The notes below the pieces were generated by a model. That model was not told the origin of the DNA, did no database searches, and saw only the letters and a program-made list of their open reading frames with translations. A stretch of DNA of 64,000 bases, taken from Hymenolepis diminuta (lineage: Eukaryota > Platyhelminthes > Cestoda > Cyclophyllidea > Hymenolepididae). The stretch is taken from NCBI GenBank assembly GCA_900708905.1, contig CAADRB010000016.1, forward strand, positions 230,211 through 294,210. Reading direction: 5' to 3'. Both the position numbers and the translations under genes were made by a program. Numbering within the stretch: position 1 is the first letter of the stretch; each line of letters opens with the position of its first letter. Of the stretch, positions 24,801 to 38,364 are shown in pieces.

Positions 24801-27800
24801 GCAAGAATTGTGGATGATATTATGATAGACAACATCATTATAGCTTTTGGTCTTTTATGAGGTTTATTTAGAATTTAGAAACTACTAGATTTTTCTGGAC
24901 AAATCTACTGCTCATAGTGATATAGTGCTTTTTTATTTTATTAACAATGACATGCCATCATTAATTTTTCCTAGAATTTAAAATAAACGAAAACCGATTT
25001 ATCTTGCTCGTTAGTTAAATTTGTAATAAAAAGATACAATTTGATGGATAAAATCAAATTTTTAATGAAATATCTTATAAGCTTGGATAAAGGTGAAGAA
25101 ATAACTTTAAAATGCTAAAGATGTAAGTAAAAACTGTGTAAACAGATTCAATTTACTTGACAAATTACATATGTAAATTTCTCTTTTACTTCAATGGCTC
25201 ATAGAGTGCCTAGTTAGTCCCCTAAAGTAGAATTTTTATATGACTAAAACCTTTTATCATATTTAAACATTGGTAACTTTAAATATTCCAATATTGTATC
25301 TACATCCGGTGGGCTTGATTGTAAAGTCTAAAATGTATGTTGATTGTACAAATACTTTTTAATAAATATATTAATTGCGTATACTCAAATGTGTAATGTA
25401 CCACCTGTACATGCTTTTGACAAAAAACCCCTGTTATTACATAAGGACTGAAGAATGTGTCATTCAACACTTTCATTTAACTCCACAATTTGGAACCATT
25501 TTTCTGAGAATTTCTTTCACCAGTTCCACAGCTTGGGTATGCGTTTGTAGTAGGGTGCTTATGTGATTTCTAATTACTCAGTAACATCCGCACACAGTAG
25601 CACTTTGTTGATAAAAAACCCTACTGCACACAAGAATGAACCACTCATATCTCTCTCACTCTAATCATCGAATTTTATAGTATTAATTACGCTCAAGAAT
25701 AACAGAACTTATCTATATAAGTGAGGTAATAACGAGAAATCATTTCATATCCTTCAGATTTTAAAATTATTGCTACTGTCCCTGGCAGTACGAATAACTA
25801 CCGCAGGAAACCATATGAATAAAAGAAACTGCTAATGAGTTCACTATTCCATAAAACGGAGGAGGTAGTCAGGTTTAAGTTGATGATAAATTCAAGTATC
25901 AGAAATCTTACTTTATTTGTAACATGGAGGACTTGAGTTTCCTATTGTCTCTTTCTAGAATATCATAAATCGACTCCTAGATTAATGAGTGAGATTATTG
26001 CTGCAATATTCAGAGGCCTTTGGTGGATAGATTTTGTTTCATGGTTAACCATGTCATCTCGATGTTTTTGTATCATATTATAGCCAAGAGTCAGTAAATG
26101 AGACAAACATCAATTTATTTAACGTAGGAGTGCTCACTAGAGTTTACAATTCATTTAGATTTCAATTCTACAAATCGTTTCAATTTTAAAATTATTCAGC
26201 ATTCATAAATTATAATTTTAGGTACCATGTAATATTCAGTTTAATATCATTTACATTCATTTAATTAAAATTAACATGTGTAATGTCTGCACTAGCTTTT
26301 AAAATTCATTTGTATTCACTCAAGCACCGGATTCTTTCTAGATATATTTAGCCTTGTTCATAGATTAATAAGAGAAATGACATTGTAATTATAAATTCGA
26401 CAATATGTATTCACTATGTTAGAAAGCTCTCATTTGTCAATTCCATCGCATAAAGATGCGAGAAGTCATTCCAGTATTTTTCAACTCATTCTGTCTAAAC
26501 TGAATTGGTAATTATTCTTACTAGTTATCTGAACAAATAGCCCCTTGTAAGACTTGCAAATGTATTATTATAACCCAAGGCAAGGTAAAATACTTTGCAC
26601 TTTTCATTGTGAGAAAGCAACTGAAATTGAATAACAGTAAGTACAATAAACGATAAAGGAGGGGAGATTAAAAAGATGGTGAGGGCAACGTCAAGATATT
26701 AAAGGATCTTACTTCATTTGATTCTTTTAACCAATTAGCAAATATTTACTCAATGGGTAGCCTTCATACAGAAATTAAAATTTCAGCATTAATCGATCGT
26801 TTAATTATTATGGCTGGCCCTGCTACTTCAATTCAGTTCTTTTATTCTTCCAAAGGCTGTGAAAGCAGAATGGTCTTACATGATATTACGCAGCTTACAT
26901 GATCTTAAAATATCGAGATGAGATAACAAACTCAATTAAAAGCTCTTTCGAAAATTACTTTCTCAGTCACTTCTATGTGATTCTCAATGTTCTCACAGTC
27001 GAAATAAGTTTAGTCAAGTTAAGGTCATCTGATCTGTATTAACTTTCTAGGTACTGCTAATGCGAATTGTTTCTTTAATTTCGAAACTCTCGGGAATCAA
27101 TAGGCATTTGCGGTTTGGCAATTAAAATGCGGGCAAAACAACACACGATAATTATATAAGTGATGTTGGGATAAAAACATAATGCTGAAACAAACGGACT
27201 AAATTTTTGAATCCCTAACGATTTTCAGTGCCACTTCCTTTTAAAACTTATGATGCCCCCCTTTGTATTTGCGTTCCATACAACCACCTACGTCTGTAAT
27301 AAGTTAAGTTACTCGCCGTCTATTTTTTAAATACTGTGCATATTAGCGACGAATTGAAACCGGTTTTTTGATATATTTTTGGTGTTTTTCGTCCCAATGA
27401 CTACTTTATTTCGTCTACCATCAGGTCTAGATGATCGTTGATTAAATATCAGGTTGACATCTGCCTGATATCCATTCCCTTCCCTTCACAATCAAGATTG
27501 TATAGGCTACATATACATGTGCATTACTTAATCCGTAATGATGAATCTAGTATAAGTTTGAAATTTTATTTTTTAAGTGCAGACGTCTAACCGAAAGGTC
27601 GTAATTTAAATATTCCAACTTTTATCATTTTTACTGTTCATAAAAGTTTTTTTTACCATCCTTATGCGTCATGTGTCAGATGACTAATAACGCGCGTCAT
27701 AGAATGAGAAACCCCGGACTTAAATTAAAAAATATGAATTTGTTGAACACTTTTTTGTGGAAATATGAAACGGATCATTATGCTGTAGATACCCCTTATT

Positions 27801-30800
27801 TACTCATTTTTCTTATATTCAGTGGAATAAATGAATAATTCTTGGGATGATCGAATGGATCGATTGAAAATTTGCATACAGATAGTAATTAATTGTCTCC
27901 AAGCAAACTTTTTGACTCTTGGTGAGTGTGTATTAGACTCGTTAACCGGCATTTTATGGGAACATTTATTAACCAAGATACCGTCTTTTGTATTCTATCA
28001 TTTTTTCTGCCCTCTCGCTGTTGAATTAGATGAATTAAGCATTTGAATGTGAAAGTTTTATTAATACGAAGGAGCCTCTTCTTGAATGTTTGCATATTCT
28101 TTCATCCAAAAGACCTATTTAGTAAATCACGTTAAGATCATATTAACTGAAAGAGAAGTATAGTAGGAAATGTTTGATGGGCCATGTTCCTTTAATAGGT
28201 AGATTGTTCTTAAAAAACGAGTGTATAAACCATATTAATGTTGTGCAACATTAAAGTTATTTTCAAATCAATTTGAGAATTAATAATACAATGACAATGG
28301 AACATAAACTCAGGATATTTAATGGATTTGTAATTATAAATAAATAGAAAAGAATGAAAATACCGCAATTTAAAGTGGGTTAAATCATCCACTCTCTTAC
28401 GCACCATTTTTTGATCAATTAGGCTTTATTGTGTGCTCAAAGTAGCATTATATCATCTTGGATTAACGATATGAGTGATTTTCTATTCAAATATAAAGTG
28501 AAAGAGGATTACGATTAAAACAGAATACTGCAATTAAAACTCAGAGGTAAATGATGCCTGAATTGGGAATTCTTTTACCACGATAACTTTATCAGACTTT
28601 CTATTTCAGTACAATCCCTTTCTTTTTCAGCCTTGTAAATATATAAATCTTGTTAGGTATGAAAAAAGCCCCATATACTCTGTTTTCAATTTTAACGAGA
28701 ATTTTATCTTTTTTACTCATCATTTATAAATTAAAAACAAATTCATGAATTTTTCCTCTAATCTCCGCATAATTTAGGCTTGATTTCTGTTTTGAGAGTA
28801 ATTTATCTAGTAACGTTGTTTCTTTCAGTATTTTTACCAGTTGCAAAACCCAAAAATACATTTTTTGAATCAACTTTTTGGCTGATTTGGGGTTATTCAT
28901 TGTTTTTAATTGGTTTTGAATGGGCTTACGCTATCTCCTATGTCCGTTGTATTAACTTTGTACAGCGAATCAACTTCATTCTTCATGGAATGATGCTCTG
29001 ATGCAGTAAGAATACAGATATAAGAATGAAAAACTCGATTTCCTCTTCCTTACTGTAACTGTATATCAATTTATTTAAAGATCCATTCTTTTACATTTAG
29101 CGATATCAAATCTCTATTGCTTTTGCTAAAATTGCATAAATTTAAAAGGAGAAGTTGTGCTTGCATTTTCTTATTTGATATTTATATGTCCTATTTTTTG
29201 ATATTTTTGACCAATTTGTGAATAATAAACAACAATTTTCAAATAGAAATATTAAAATATTTTGTGAAAACACTTTCTAATCAATTGTGAATGAAAAAGA
29301 TTAAAGTTGAAGTGGCAAGATCGAGCGTCATAATTTTATAAAGCGGTCAGAAAGCACTCAATGCCGCGGGCAAGAATTCGCCCAGCAAACCAAAAGAGAC
29401 AGATCATAGAAATTGGAATTTCTGAACGCAAAGTAAACATTGTACAGCCTAGACCCAATAAAGTCAATTGAAGTATGATCCTTTAATACTTTAACTTCGT
29501 CCTTAACATCCCAGCTCTTCTGTTCCGTCATTCATTGAACTTTACTGTTAATGCAGTTCAATTACTTCCCCACAATGAAAATTTGTAAAATATTTCCGCC
29601 TTGCAATGAATTTTAAAAATATAAAATTGCAAAAAAATATTTACCCGATTAGCTCTTAATTATAATTAAATTTATTATTAATGAAATAATATTATTTTCG
29701 TGCATATTTTCATGTTAATCAAGAATAAATTAAGAATCGTTTGTGCACTCTGATGCAAAAATAATACTTGAAATTAGTTATTGTTGATCGTCATGCTCGA
29801 GTTATTCCGTTGTTGGCACGAGTTTGAAGACAAAGATATTATCATTTATAAAAAGCTATTTTATTTTAATTTTTAATACATTTTTCATTATTAAATTAAT
29901 TTTGATTCAAGTCTGCAATGCCCATAAATTCAAAATAAATTTTCAATTGCGTTCAACAAATTTGTCGAGCAACAATGAATATCGATTAAATGACTTGATG
30001 AAGGCCCCCAACTTGAAGCTCCTCATTGAAAATGTGAAACGGTAATACCGCGTATAAATTGCGATCCAGATATGACTAACCCTCAACCGAGATCAAAAGA
30101 CTTTTTTAGCAACATATAACTTAATTCATAGAAAATAGTAGCCAGTACCATATTTCTTGTTAAAATATGTACAACTATAAAAAATCATTTGACCTAATAA
30201 TGCAGTAATTGTTAATTTGTGGGATAATAAAAAAACGAAAGAAATATCATTTTAAAATATCATCCGCAGCTGCGATTTTAATCTGAGTAATTTCTTTTTT
30301 ATATTTGTGATAAATACTATTTTTTGAATGACCTCTATTAAATGAAATCCATTAGATGTGACCACATTTAATATGGCACAAAATGTTAATAACTCTTAAA
30401 TGTCTTGTTATTGATGAAGAATAAGATCACAATATTGTCTCCGAAATTCGACGAGAGTCTTCAAGCGTCTTAATGCGACGTGCAATTGACAATTTATTAC
30501 TCTTCTGAACTGGAATCTTATCAGTTTTATTTAATAATTATTTAATTACCATCAACAATATTCGTGCATTTACAATTCTTTCTAAGCTCAGAAGAAATTG
30601 CTTATGGTTTTTCAATTACGTAATTGAGTAAATTATTTTAAAGTTGATTCTAAGAAAAAGAAAAGTTCAATTTCTTGACAAATATAAGTTAAATAACAAT
30701 AAATAATATTCATTTGAACTAAAAATTGACTGAATTAGAAATTTAATTGAGGAGTTGGCTATTTTAATTCGATACATTCAGTCTAAACTAATGGAGGCTT

Positions 30801-33800
30801 CAAGCAAAAGGTGGTCTGAATCCATGAAAACGAGTGGCATTTTTACCATGAAACAGAGCTATTAACACTTTTCTCTGCCCAACGACATGAGAAATTCACT
30901 ATACTCTACCATTTTTAGGGTAACTACGGCAAAGGATCAGTCTTCATCTTTCCGACTGGAAACGGAGGTTTACAGGGGGATAATTGTGGAGCCGACGGAT
31001 TTGTCAACCACCAGAATGTCATCGGCGTGAGCGCCCTGAGTGAGAATGGGTTGCCTCCATCTTACAGTGAGGCATGTGCTGCAGTCACTGTAGCAGTCCC
31101 AGTCGGTGGAGCTGAAGACAAAATCACCTTCAGACAACAAATGACTAGACGTCATCTTTTTGTAGTATGTGCTTATCATTTATGATAGAATTTAAAGTAA
31201 TGCTGAGTCCTGCCAATAGAATCACTTTAAGAGACTGACCAGTCAAAATTATGTATTTTTCTTTACAGAAATAATGATCTTTTTAATATTTAACAGGACA
31301 TAACGCCCTTTCTGAAATCAGACAATCAAGAGTTAAGTGCATTATATGTCCGTAATGGAAAAGAGAAAGAAATAGAGGAAGGGGTCAGAAAAGAAATTAG
31401 ACACTGAAAGAGCAGGAAATAAGCATCAGGTTGACATAAATGAAAATGGGATTGTAATAAAGAGACCAAATTAAGGTACGCAAAGGGACGGCGATTATTT
31501 CGTACCCTTCGTCCGTTTGATGACCAACCAACAGTTACCATACGAGAATTAGAACAGCACATATCAATGCATCAAAATGTGTATGCGATAGAATGCTGCA
31601 ACTGCTACAATTTAATTTAGATTTCAGAGTTTGCTACGGGTAAAATAGCAAGTATCTACTTCATGTGGTGAAAGCAAGCTGTAGGTAAGACGGTCAAGCA
31701 CTGAGAATGACATTCCAGTAAGCAGCGGCTTCGCTTCCTAATTTATAATTTTGAAGAATTGGATTTGAAGGTCAAAATAGTGCAATTCTTTCTATTTAGA
31801 AAATACTATTAACAAACATAATCACAATGCTTTTACGGTTTCCTCTGGAATTAAATTTCATGGTCGGAGATAAAGACTTTGGATCAAAGCTAACAAGTTT
31901 ACTATTATCAGTTTTGGCATCTTCAATGAGTTGTATATAAAACTGCATTAAAGAAAGATATTTTGAAGCCTATTGGTTGTGAAACTAACTGATTGGTTAT
32001 TGACCTGTTCTACTAAACTTATTCGTTTATTCTAGTAAATTTAAAGTTATTTCACAATCAAATAAGATACAATAATTGCAACCACCTTTATTTTTATCTG
32101 AGTTATTCACTTAAAATAATTATTGTTAGAAATTTTTAATTAAAATTTGTTATTCTTAATGTGAATTAAGCATCAGTTGACATCAGCATTTTTGAATCTA
32201 AATGATTGCCAAATTTTTAGGAGATTAAACCCTACTGTAATGATTTTAATTAAAAAGTTATTAATGACATTGAGGTAGCTTCTAGGGAACATAGAAAAAT
32301 AAATATTAAATTTCTTGTAGTGTTTATTCTGATTTTTTAATTTTTTTTTAAATATAGCCAACGACAAAAATTAACAATATGTGCACCAGAGGATTCGTTG
32401 GAACATCAGCGTCTAATCCAATGGCTGCCGGTGTAATTGCATTAGCTATGGAGGCAAAGTAAGTACCACAATATTGGCTTTCTTGATAATTTTGCCCCAA
32501 GAACTCGTGTAAATAATGAGTTTAAATTTTAGCGTGATATTGATAGTTGAATTTTGCTTAGAGGCATGAATTTTGATGATCTTTCAATGGTATTCAGTTG
32601 ATCTTTCCTCCTACGAAACATTATGCACATAATATTAAGAAGATAATTGGGAGCCTTTAATCGAGCCCCAAATATATGAGATGCTATTACACTGCTACTT
32701 CGATTTAGAACTTGTACTGATACACTTGTATGGGAGAGACAAAAATTAAGTAGTTTTAATAGAAGGCCATAAATGGAAACAAAGATGAAATGGAAATACT
32801 TAGGACAAACTCTGGGTGTCCATTTAAGGCCAGACTAGAACAGTTAAAAACGAAATGTTTTATTATTATTCTTAACAATGCAAAATTATATTTAATAATC
32901 ATGAATTAGCATCTGTTTATCGTAAAATGGCTAATTGTCCAGTAAGACGATAAGACTTGGGGTGAGAGGGAGGGGGGAGGGGTTTAAGAGTGAATTCCAG
33001 TACGTAATAAATAGAAGTTATCAATAATGTTGTCTTATTTGAATTCTATAAGCATTCAGTTATCTACTTTTTCATAAAGTCTGCGATTTACACCGCAATA
33101 TTCAAGTACCTTAATTCTAGGTTTTTATAATTTTATCATTGATTGAGTTCTGAGTGAGTTCCTACTTGCTGAATTCTGACATAAGGAATCAGTCAAATTT
33201 ACTGAATGTTCGATCATTCCACTTTGATTAACTTACGATTTATACAGATAGGTGAGATCAGCAAATAATATTAAATTTAGCGGAGCTCACTAGGTATGCA
33301 TATTAATTCAAGCTACTCCTTTAAACTTATGAGAATCAGGGGTCTCTAAATTGAAGATCTACGGAAGTGTTGAGAATTTAATGACAAAATGAGGTTGCCT
33401 AGTTCTTGTTCATAATAACTGCTTTTCAATCTTATTTCCATGAAGGAAAGAAAAATATCAAGCCGGGGGGCCTTGGACAGGGACGATAGCGACAGTGGTA
33501 CAGCTGGAACAAATTCCAGATGAAACAATACGATAGCTTTATCAATTGCTCTGAAATAAAAAAATCACTATTCCGGGTAAATTATGCAATTCAAAATATG
33601 TTTTCAATATTTTAGAATACTTATGGAGTAACTATGATCTTTGTCACTTAATCACTGGGGAAAAGGAGTTCATATATAACTCTGAGGGCCAACTCTCATG
33701 CAGTTCGAATTTCAAATGAGAGAGCAAATATATGCGTTTAGTATCGAAACGCCGATTTTAGAGTTTAATTGTTTTTTTTTTTCTTTTAATAACTAGTTTT

Positions 33801-35389
33801 CACAAATTGGCTTGAGTAAAACTTTACGATCAGATGAAAAATATTATCTTACACCCTCCAGACAAAGGACTTAAGCTAATAAATCAGTGCACTAAAAAAT
33901 GCGATTTTTCATTTATAAAATAAATTGCATGTTTTTAAATAAGAGTATTTAAAGGTACTATATTGCACACTTTAGTCCAGATCTCAAACCCAGAGATGTG
34001 AGTGCTATTCTCGCTCTAAGTGGTCGAATTCCTACAGCCAGTGCAACAGACATGTATATCAACGGAGGCGGTTATTTGGTTGGTTGATGAATCTTTATAA
34101 TTCTGACTTACAAATCATCAACTACATGAATTTGATAAGGTTTTGCATTATGTAGGTTAGCCATACATATGGAAGTGGTCTTCTAAATGCAGTTCGAATG
34201 GTTAAATTGGCTAAAACGTGGGTTCCTCTCGGACGAAGAAGAACGTGTGTCAAGCAACGTGGAAGGTGGGCTGTTTCTCCAAAAGACATGAAAAAGAGCC
34301 CTTTGTAAGATTTTTCAGCCTGATTTAAACATTTTTTAACCTGACATTTTGACTTAGTTATTTTTACCAAATTCAGCACTCAAAATTTGTACCCCCATAA
34401 GACAGTAAATTTTGCCTTCTCATTCAATTCTACGGACTGTGATGTTGAGATAATTGAATTGGTACGAGTTGGAATGCAATGGAGTTGTGAACATCGTGGA
34501 TCTTTGGAGGTTAAGCTCACGTCTCCAAGTGGCCAGTATGCATATTTACTGTATCCTCGAATCAAAGATCACTTTAAGGGAAAGTCTGAGATGATCTGGA
34601 AGAGCTTGATGCATACCGGTGAAAGGTGTGTCGGAACCTGGACTGTATCGGTAAGTGCTTAATATGAATTACTTCACAAATATTGTCTGTAATAGCAAAC
34701 TCTAACTAGCTTACATAAATTTTAAATCAAAAGCTTGAGAAACGGAAATTGGTTAAAAAACCTATTGTATAGCAGTTACAGCTATAAGACGGAGCAGCCT
34801 TGTTTTCAGTTTTGGAGGTTTTAGCATATTTGTATATCGTTTGAACGATACTTTCCTTTTTCGTCTGTTGCAAAAGTTAAATCGCTTCTATAGCATTTTT
34901 AAGGCATAGCTTCAGGGATACTGCATTCCAGGGTGAGTTTTTGATCAGCGAAATAAAGAATTTCATAAAAATTAGCATAACGTAAATAAAGCACACCTTT
35001 ACTTAACCAAATTTGATCTAATCTATATCGAGTATGAAGATTTAAACCATTTCCAGAAAGAATACGTCTTAAAGCTCTTTTCTACTATATATAACTAAGT
35101 AGCAACTTTGTTTTAGGTTCGTGATACAGGTAGACGAGGATACCCAACAAGAAGGACGTCAGCCAGCCATACCAGTGGAGCTGTGAGATTCATTGCAATT
35201 GAACTTCTTGGTACTCTGGAAAATGAAAGTGCTTTTCAACAAAACAAAGAAAATATTGCCAAGCATTGGCATAATGAAAGACTAAATGCTCATAATAAAA
35301 GCAAAGCTGTTGTACTAGACGAAAAGAAAACCGCTGAAATCTATGATCATGAGCGTTGGCATACACTCTATGAAACAATGGAAAACTAA
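21892..35389 (+). CDS. PC2-like proprotein convertase (kexin/furin family, S8B), divergent
   Basis: These calcium-dependent serine proteases cut prohormones and neuropeptide precursors in the secretory pathway. Thirteen exons join in frame to 698 residues: 21892-22044, 22113-22205, 22273-22380, 22456-22554, 22595-22830, 22902-22990, 24240-24412, 30919-31164, 32358-32458, 33976-34078, 34156-34304, 34377-34650 and 35117-35389. The order is signal peptide (1 to about 22), prodomain, catalytic domain, then P domain (HRGSLEVKLTSPSG, GTWTVSV). The triad is Asp188 (VVDDAL), His231 (DHGTEVAG) and Ser416 (GTSASNPMAAG), with Asn332 in TGNGG at the oxyanion position. KFNDP, GIDINV and SWGPSDNGK resemble PC2, but PC2 normally has Asp at the oxyanion site. 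The furin Asp258 and Asp306 equivalents are present (Asp295, Asp343), while the S4 acids Glu236 and Asp264 correspond to Val273 and Arg301. No membrane anchor follows the P domain. The start is the ATG at 21892. Confidence 0.92.
22555..22594 (+). other. 40-nt intron in the convertase gene
   Basis: GTAAGATA to ATTCTAG. It joins YMWQL to LNDGNQF in phase 0, in line with the family order ahead of the catalytic Asp. Confidence 0.85.
24413..30918 (+). other. Long convertase intron (6.5 kb)
   Basis: The flanking exons (ending KETWLN and starting GNYGKGSVF) join without a gap against furin and PC2. The intron is AT-rich. It contains ORFs at 28780-29001 and 29824-30045 that are hydrophobic and low-complexity, with no recognised family. 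No mobile element was identified. Confidence 0.6.
31165..33975 (+). other. Two convertase introns around the active-site Ser exon
   Basis: Introns 31165-32357 and 32459-33975 flank the 101-nt exon carrying GTSASNPMAAG. No gene or repeat was recognised in either. Confidence 0.6.
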
Positions 35390-35454
35390 AATTAGATGAG
35401 AAACAATGTAATTTACACAGTATATGTCTCTACTATTTCAAAACTACTTAATTC

Positions 35455-35460
35455 AATAAA
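35455..35460 (+). terminator. Poly(A) signal of the convertase gene
   Basis: AATAAA lies 65 bases after the TAA stop at 35387-35389. Confidence 0.6.
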
Positions 35461-36499
35461 AGTGTGAGCGCTATTTTACAATGGTCTTTTGTTTCAGGTA
35501 GTTGCGAAGCTTGGTGTGTTCTATTTCCTGGGCTATTGTATGATCAATTTATTGAAACTTATCGAGCTAACGATTTTGTGACAAAAATGATTCTGACTGC
35601 TTTTCCAATCTTTATTCATTATGATATTATTTTTTAGGAGAGTTTAAATAATACTGATTTGGTATTTTTCAATTTGGCTGGACAAATGAATCATATTATT
35701 ATTGCTCTCATTAAAACTCATAATAAGGTAGTTTAAAATGTGTAATCAGGAAAGAAAGTGAAATTGATTAACAAAAAATAGTCCAGTTAGGGATAAAGAA
35801 GAGGGGATGTAAAAGAAGTTGAGAATTTACTTAGACAATCAAAATAGCATTACTGTTTCCGAGTGAAATTAAGAGGGAAATCGATCATTTGGGTAAACAT
35901 GTTCGTGAAGAAAGTCAGCGCCAATAGATAGACAGAGACACTGAAACATGGTGTGGAGAAACGAAAAGATGTAAAGCAGAACTGCTACTTGTGCGATCAG
36001 AAAGGGTCTCTTTTATGCTTTCATTCAAATTAGCCGCTGATTTTGATTATCAGTCTTCGTTATATAGATTATGAATGGACCATGATAAGCTGGTAAATTT
36101 TAAAGTGACTGCAATATCGATATCAGGTGATTTAGAAGAAGATCAGTTAGGATAGTGAGTATAATATAAAGTTAACATCAATATGTTTTGTCACGAGTGA
36201 ATTAAATTTCGAGGCAATAAGTCACCATATTGAAGAGGTACGCCTCAACATCATTTTAAACAAATACGTAATCAAATATTTTGAATGTTTTACAAATCAT
36301 AGCAGTTATTTGTTGATGCTAACCATTTCGACATTTTGAAACGGATTGGTCAAGCTGATTCATAAACAATTTGTATCTTGCACATATAAATCCTTAGAAT
36401 AGATAATTAGAAAGAGATTTTGAGTAATAAAATTATTTTATTTTTAAGAAAAATTTCATCTCAAATGAATTTTCAAATATGGGCAATATAAAAATATGT

Positions 36500-36778
36500 T
36501 GTAGCTGATGCTACATCAATAAGCCTTTTTTTTCTAAGCAGACCAAATAGCGTCTAGAAGAGCCCTCTATTATAAATTTGCTCCCGAAATTAGCCGGGCT
36601 ACGCCCAAGATTGTGAGAACAAGAAAGGCGTTGGGTGGAGGGAATTTATTGATATGTATGAGATGGGATAGTAAGAATCCCATTATGTGAACAGACCTCC
36701 GTATGAGTTGCTGCCCGCAGGCTTAGTCCCTAAATACAAATGACGCTACGCTGCAGGGATATTGACTGCTTAATATGC
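36500..36778 (+). repeat. Dispersed repeat, copy 1
   Basis: It shares ordered blocks with 38106-38364: GTAG..GATGCTAC, TAAGCAG.CC.AATAG, TCTAG.AGAG.CCTCTATT, a TTTATTGA block and GCAGGGAT.TTGA near the end. The segment is richer in G+C than its flanks. Family unknown. Confidence 0.6.
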
Positions 36779-38105
36779 CAAATAATTAGGTAAATCTACT
36801 TCAACCAAAAAGTAAACTTTTAATTCATTCGAATTAAATGAATTTATTATGAAATCGTTTTGTGATTCGAGACATTTTATTATGAAGGTTTTGAAATTGT
36901 GCACAGTGTAGAACAGTAGTGAATAATTAATTTAAATTGTTGTAACTTTTCATAAGGACAGCCTTTAAAATACCTCATGCATTATCTTCTTCAGATCAAC
37001 AGCATAAAATAGTTTGATTCCTTGATTTTGATTAAAAATACCATAATAATACTGGTTTCGATTGTATATGAGAAATAAAAAACAGTATGCAACACTGAAG
37101 GAAAGAAGTATGACTATCAGTTGATTTAATGCATGAGATATGAAAGAGTGAGGACGGCATTCAAGATGAGAATAAACAGTTCCGAAAGAGAATTTAATAG
37201 AAGTTCATTGTGACAGGTTTAGTTTTGTTTTTATAGTAAAAAATGTACGTTTTTATCCATTTGAAGACATTTCAGTAAGATAGAATACTTTTAATGAGTT
37301 GAGGAAATAATGAATACATCGAATAACACAATTTGAATGAATAGGTGGTCTTCTCGTATTATTTACTATACAATAATAATTATTATATTTTAGAACGTTC
37401 AGACAGTATAAAATGAGATTTTCAGCTATGGTAACGGAAATATTTTTAGTCGAGCCAAGCTCAATGGACGTGTTTGTTTAAGGTTAACTGCACTTAAAGT
37501 AGGGAGGCGCATTTAATAAATTATCATCTGGTTAATAACCACGTCGAATCTAGTCAAAAGACGAAAAGCTGATAGGGAAAACAGAGAATTGTATTTAAAT
37601 AATTTGGAATAGTGTTTGCTATTGGATTAGCAAATTCTTACTGGAAGGTTTGAAAACGGACCACTCCGTGTCAGCTAACAGCTTCATGATAGTATGTACC
37701 CTAGACGTCATTCTAAAAGCAAGTAAGAAGTAGGGAAGAAAATATTTGCACCAAAAAGTGATAGTTTTGTTTATTTTATTTATCTGGGTTATTTAGTGAG
37801 TAATAAAGATGAATATGCTTAATTAAAAGGCATAGGTTTATAGTTAAGAAGCCAAAATTGGCGTCTAGTTTTATTAATAGTAGGTTTTAAATTTAACTGA
37901 TTGAGATTTTTGAAATAACTTGTTAAATGGCAAATAAAGGTCAATTTATTAAATTATAAAGGCATAATGATAAATAATTTAGGAAAATTTTGAAACATTT
38001 ATGAGAATAGTAAATATTTTCCGAGATTTAGTAAAAGTAATTTTACGCACTTTATTCATGGAAAAATTGGAATATTATATGAAAACAATTCACAGCGATG
38101 AGGCA

Positions 38106-38364
38106 CAACTGTAGCGCATGCTACGCCAAAAAAGTCTTGGCTACACCTAAACAATCCTCCTAAGCAGTCCCAATAGCCTCTAGCAGAGTCCTCTATTGTC
38201 AGTTTACTCCCAAATTAACTAGGCTTTGCCTAAAGTGGTAAGAACCAGAGAGATCCTGAGTGGAGAGGGTTTATTGACCACTTTATATGTGCGTGTGAGT
38301 CGTTGTCAAAAACGTAGTCATTAAATACCAAAACATGCAAGGCTGCAAGGATCTTGATTGCTGA
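38106..38364 (+). repeat. Dispersed repeat, copy 2
   Basis: This is the direct-orientation partner of 36500-36778, about 1.6 kb downstream. Copies differ at many positions, so the element is old or the two inserted separately. No coding capacity or pol III boxes were recognised. Confidence 0.6.

Noticed and set aside
28780..29001. Hydrophobic ORF as a nested membrane protein gene
   Set aside because: In AT-rich DNA, Phe/Ile/Leu-rich frames arise by chance. It has no start context, partner exon or poly(A) signal of its own.
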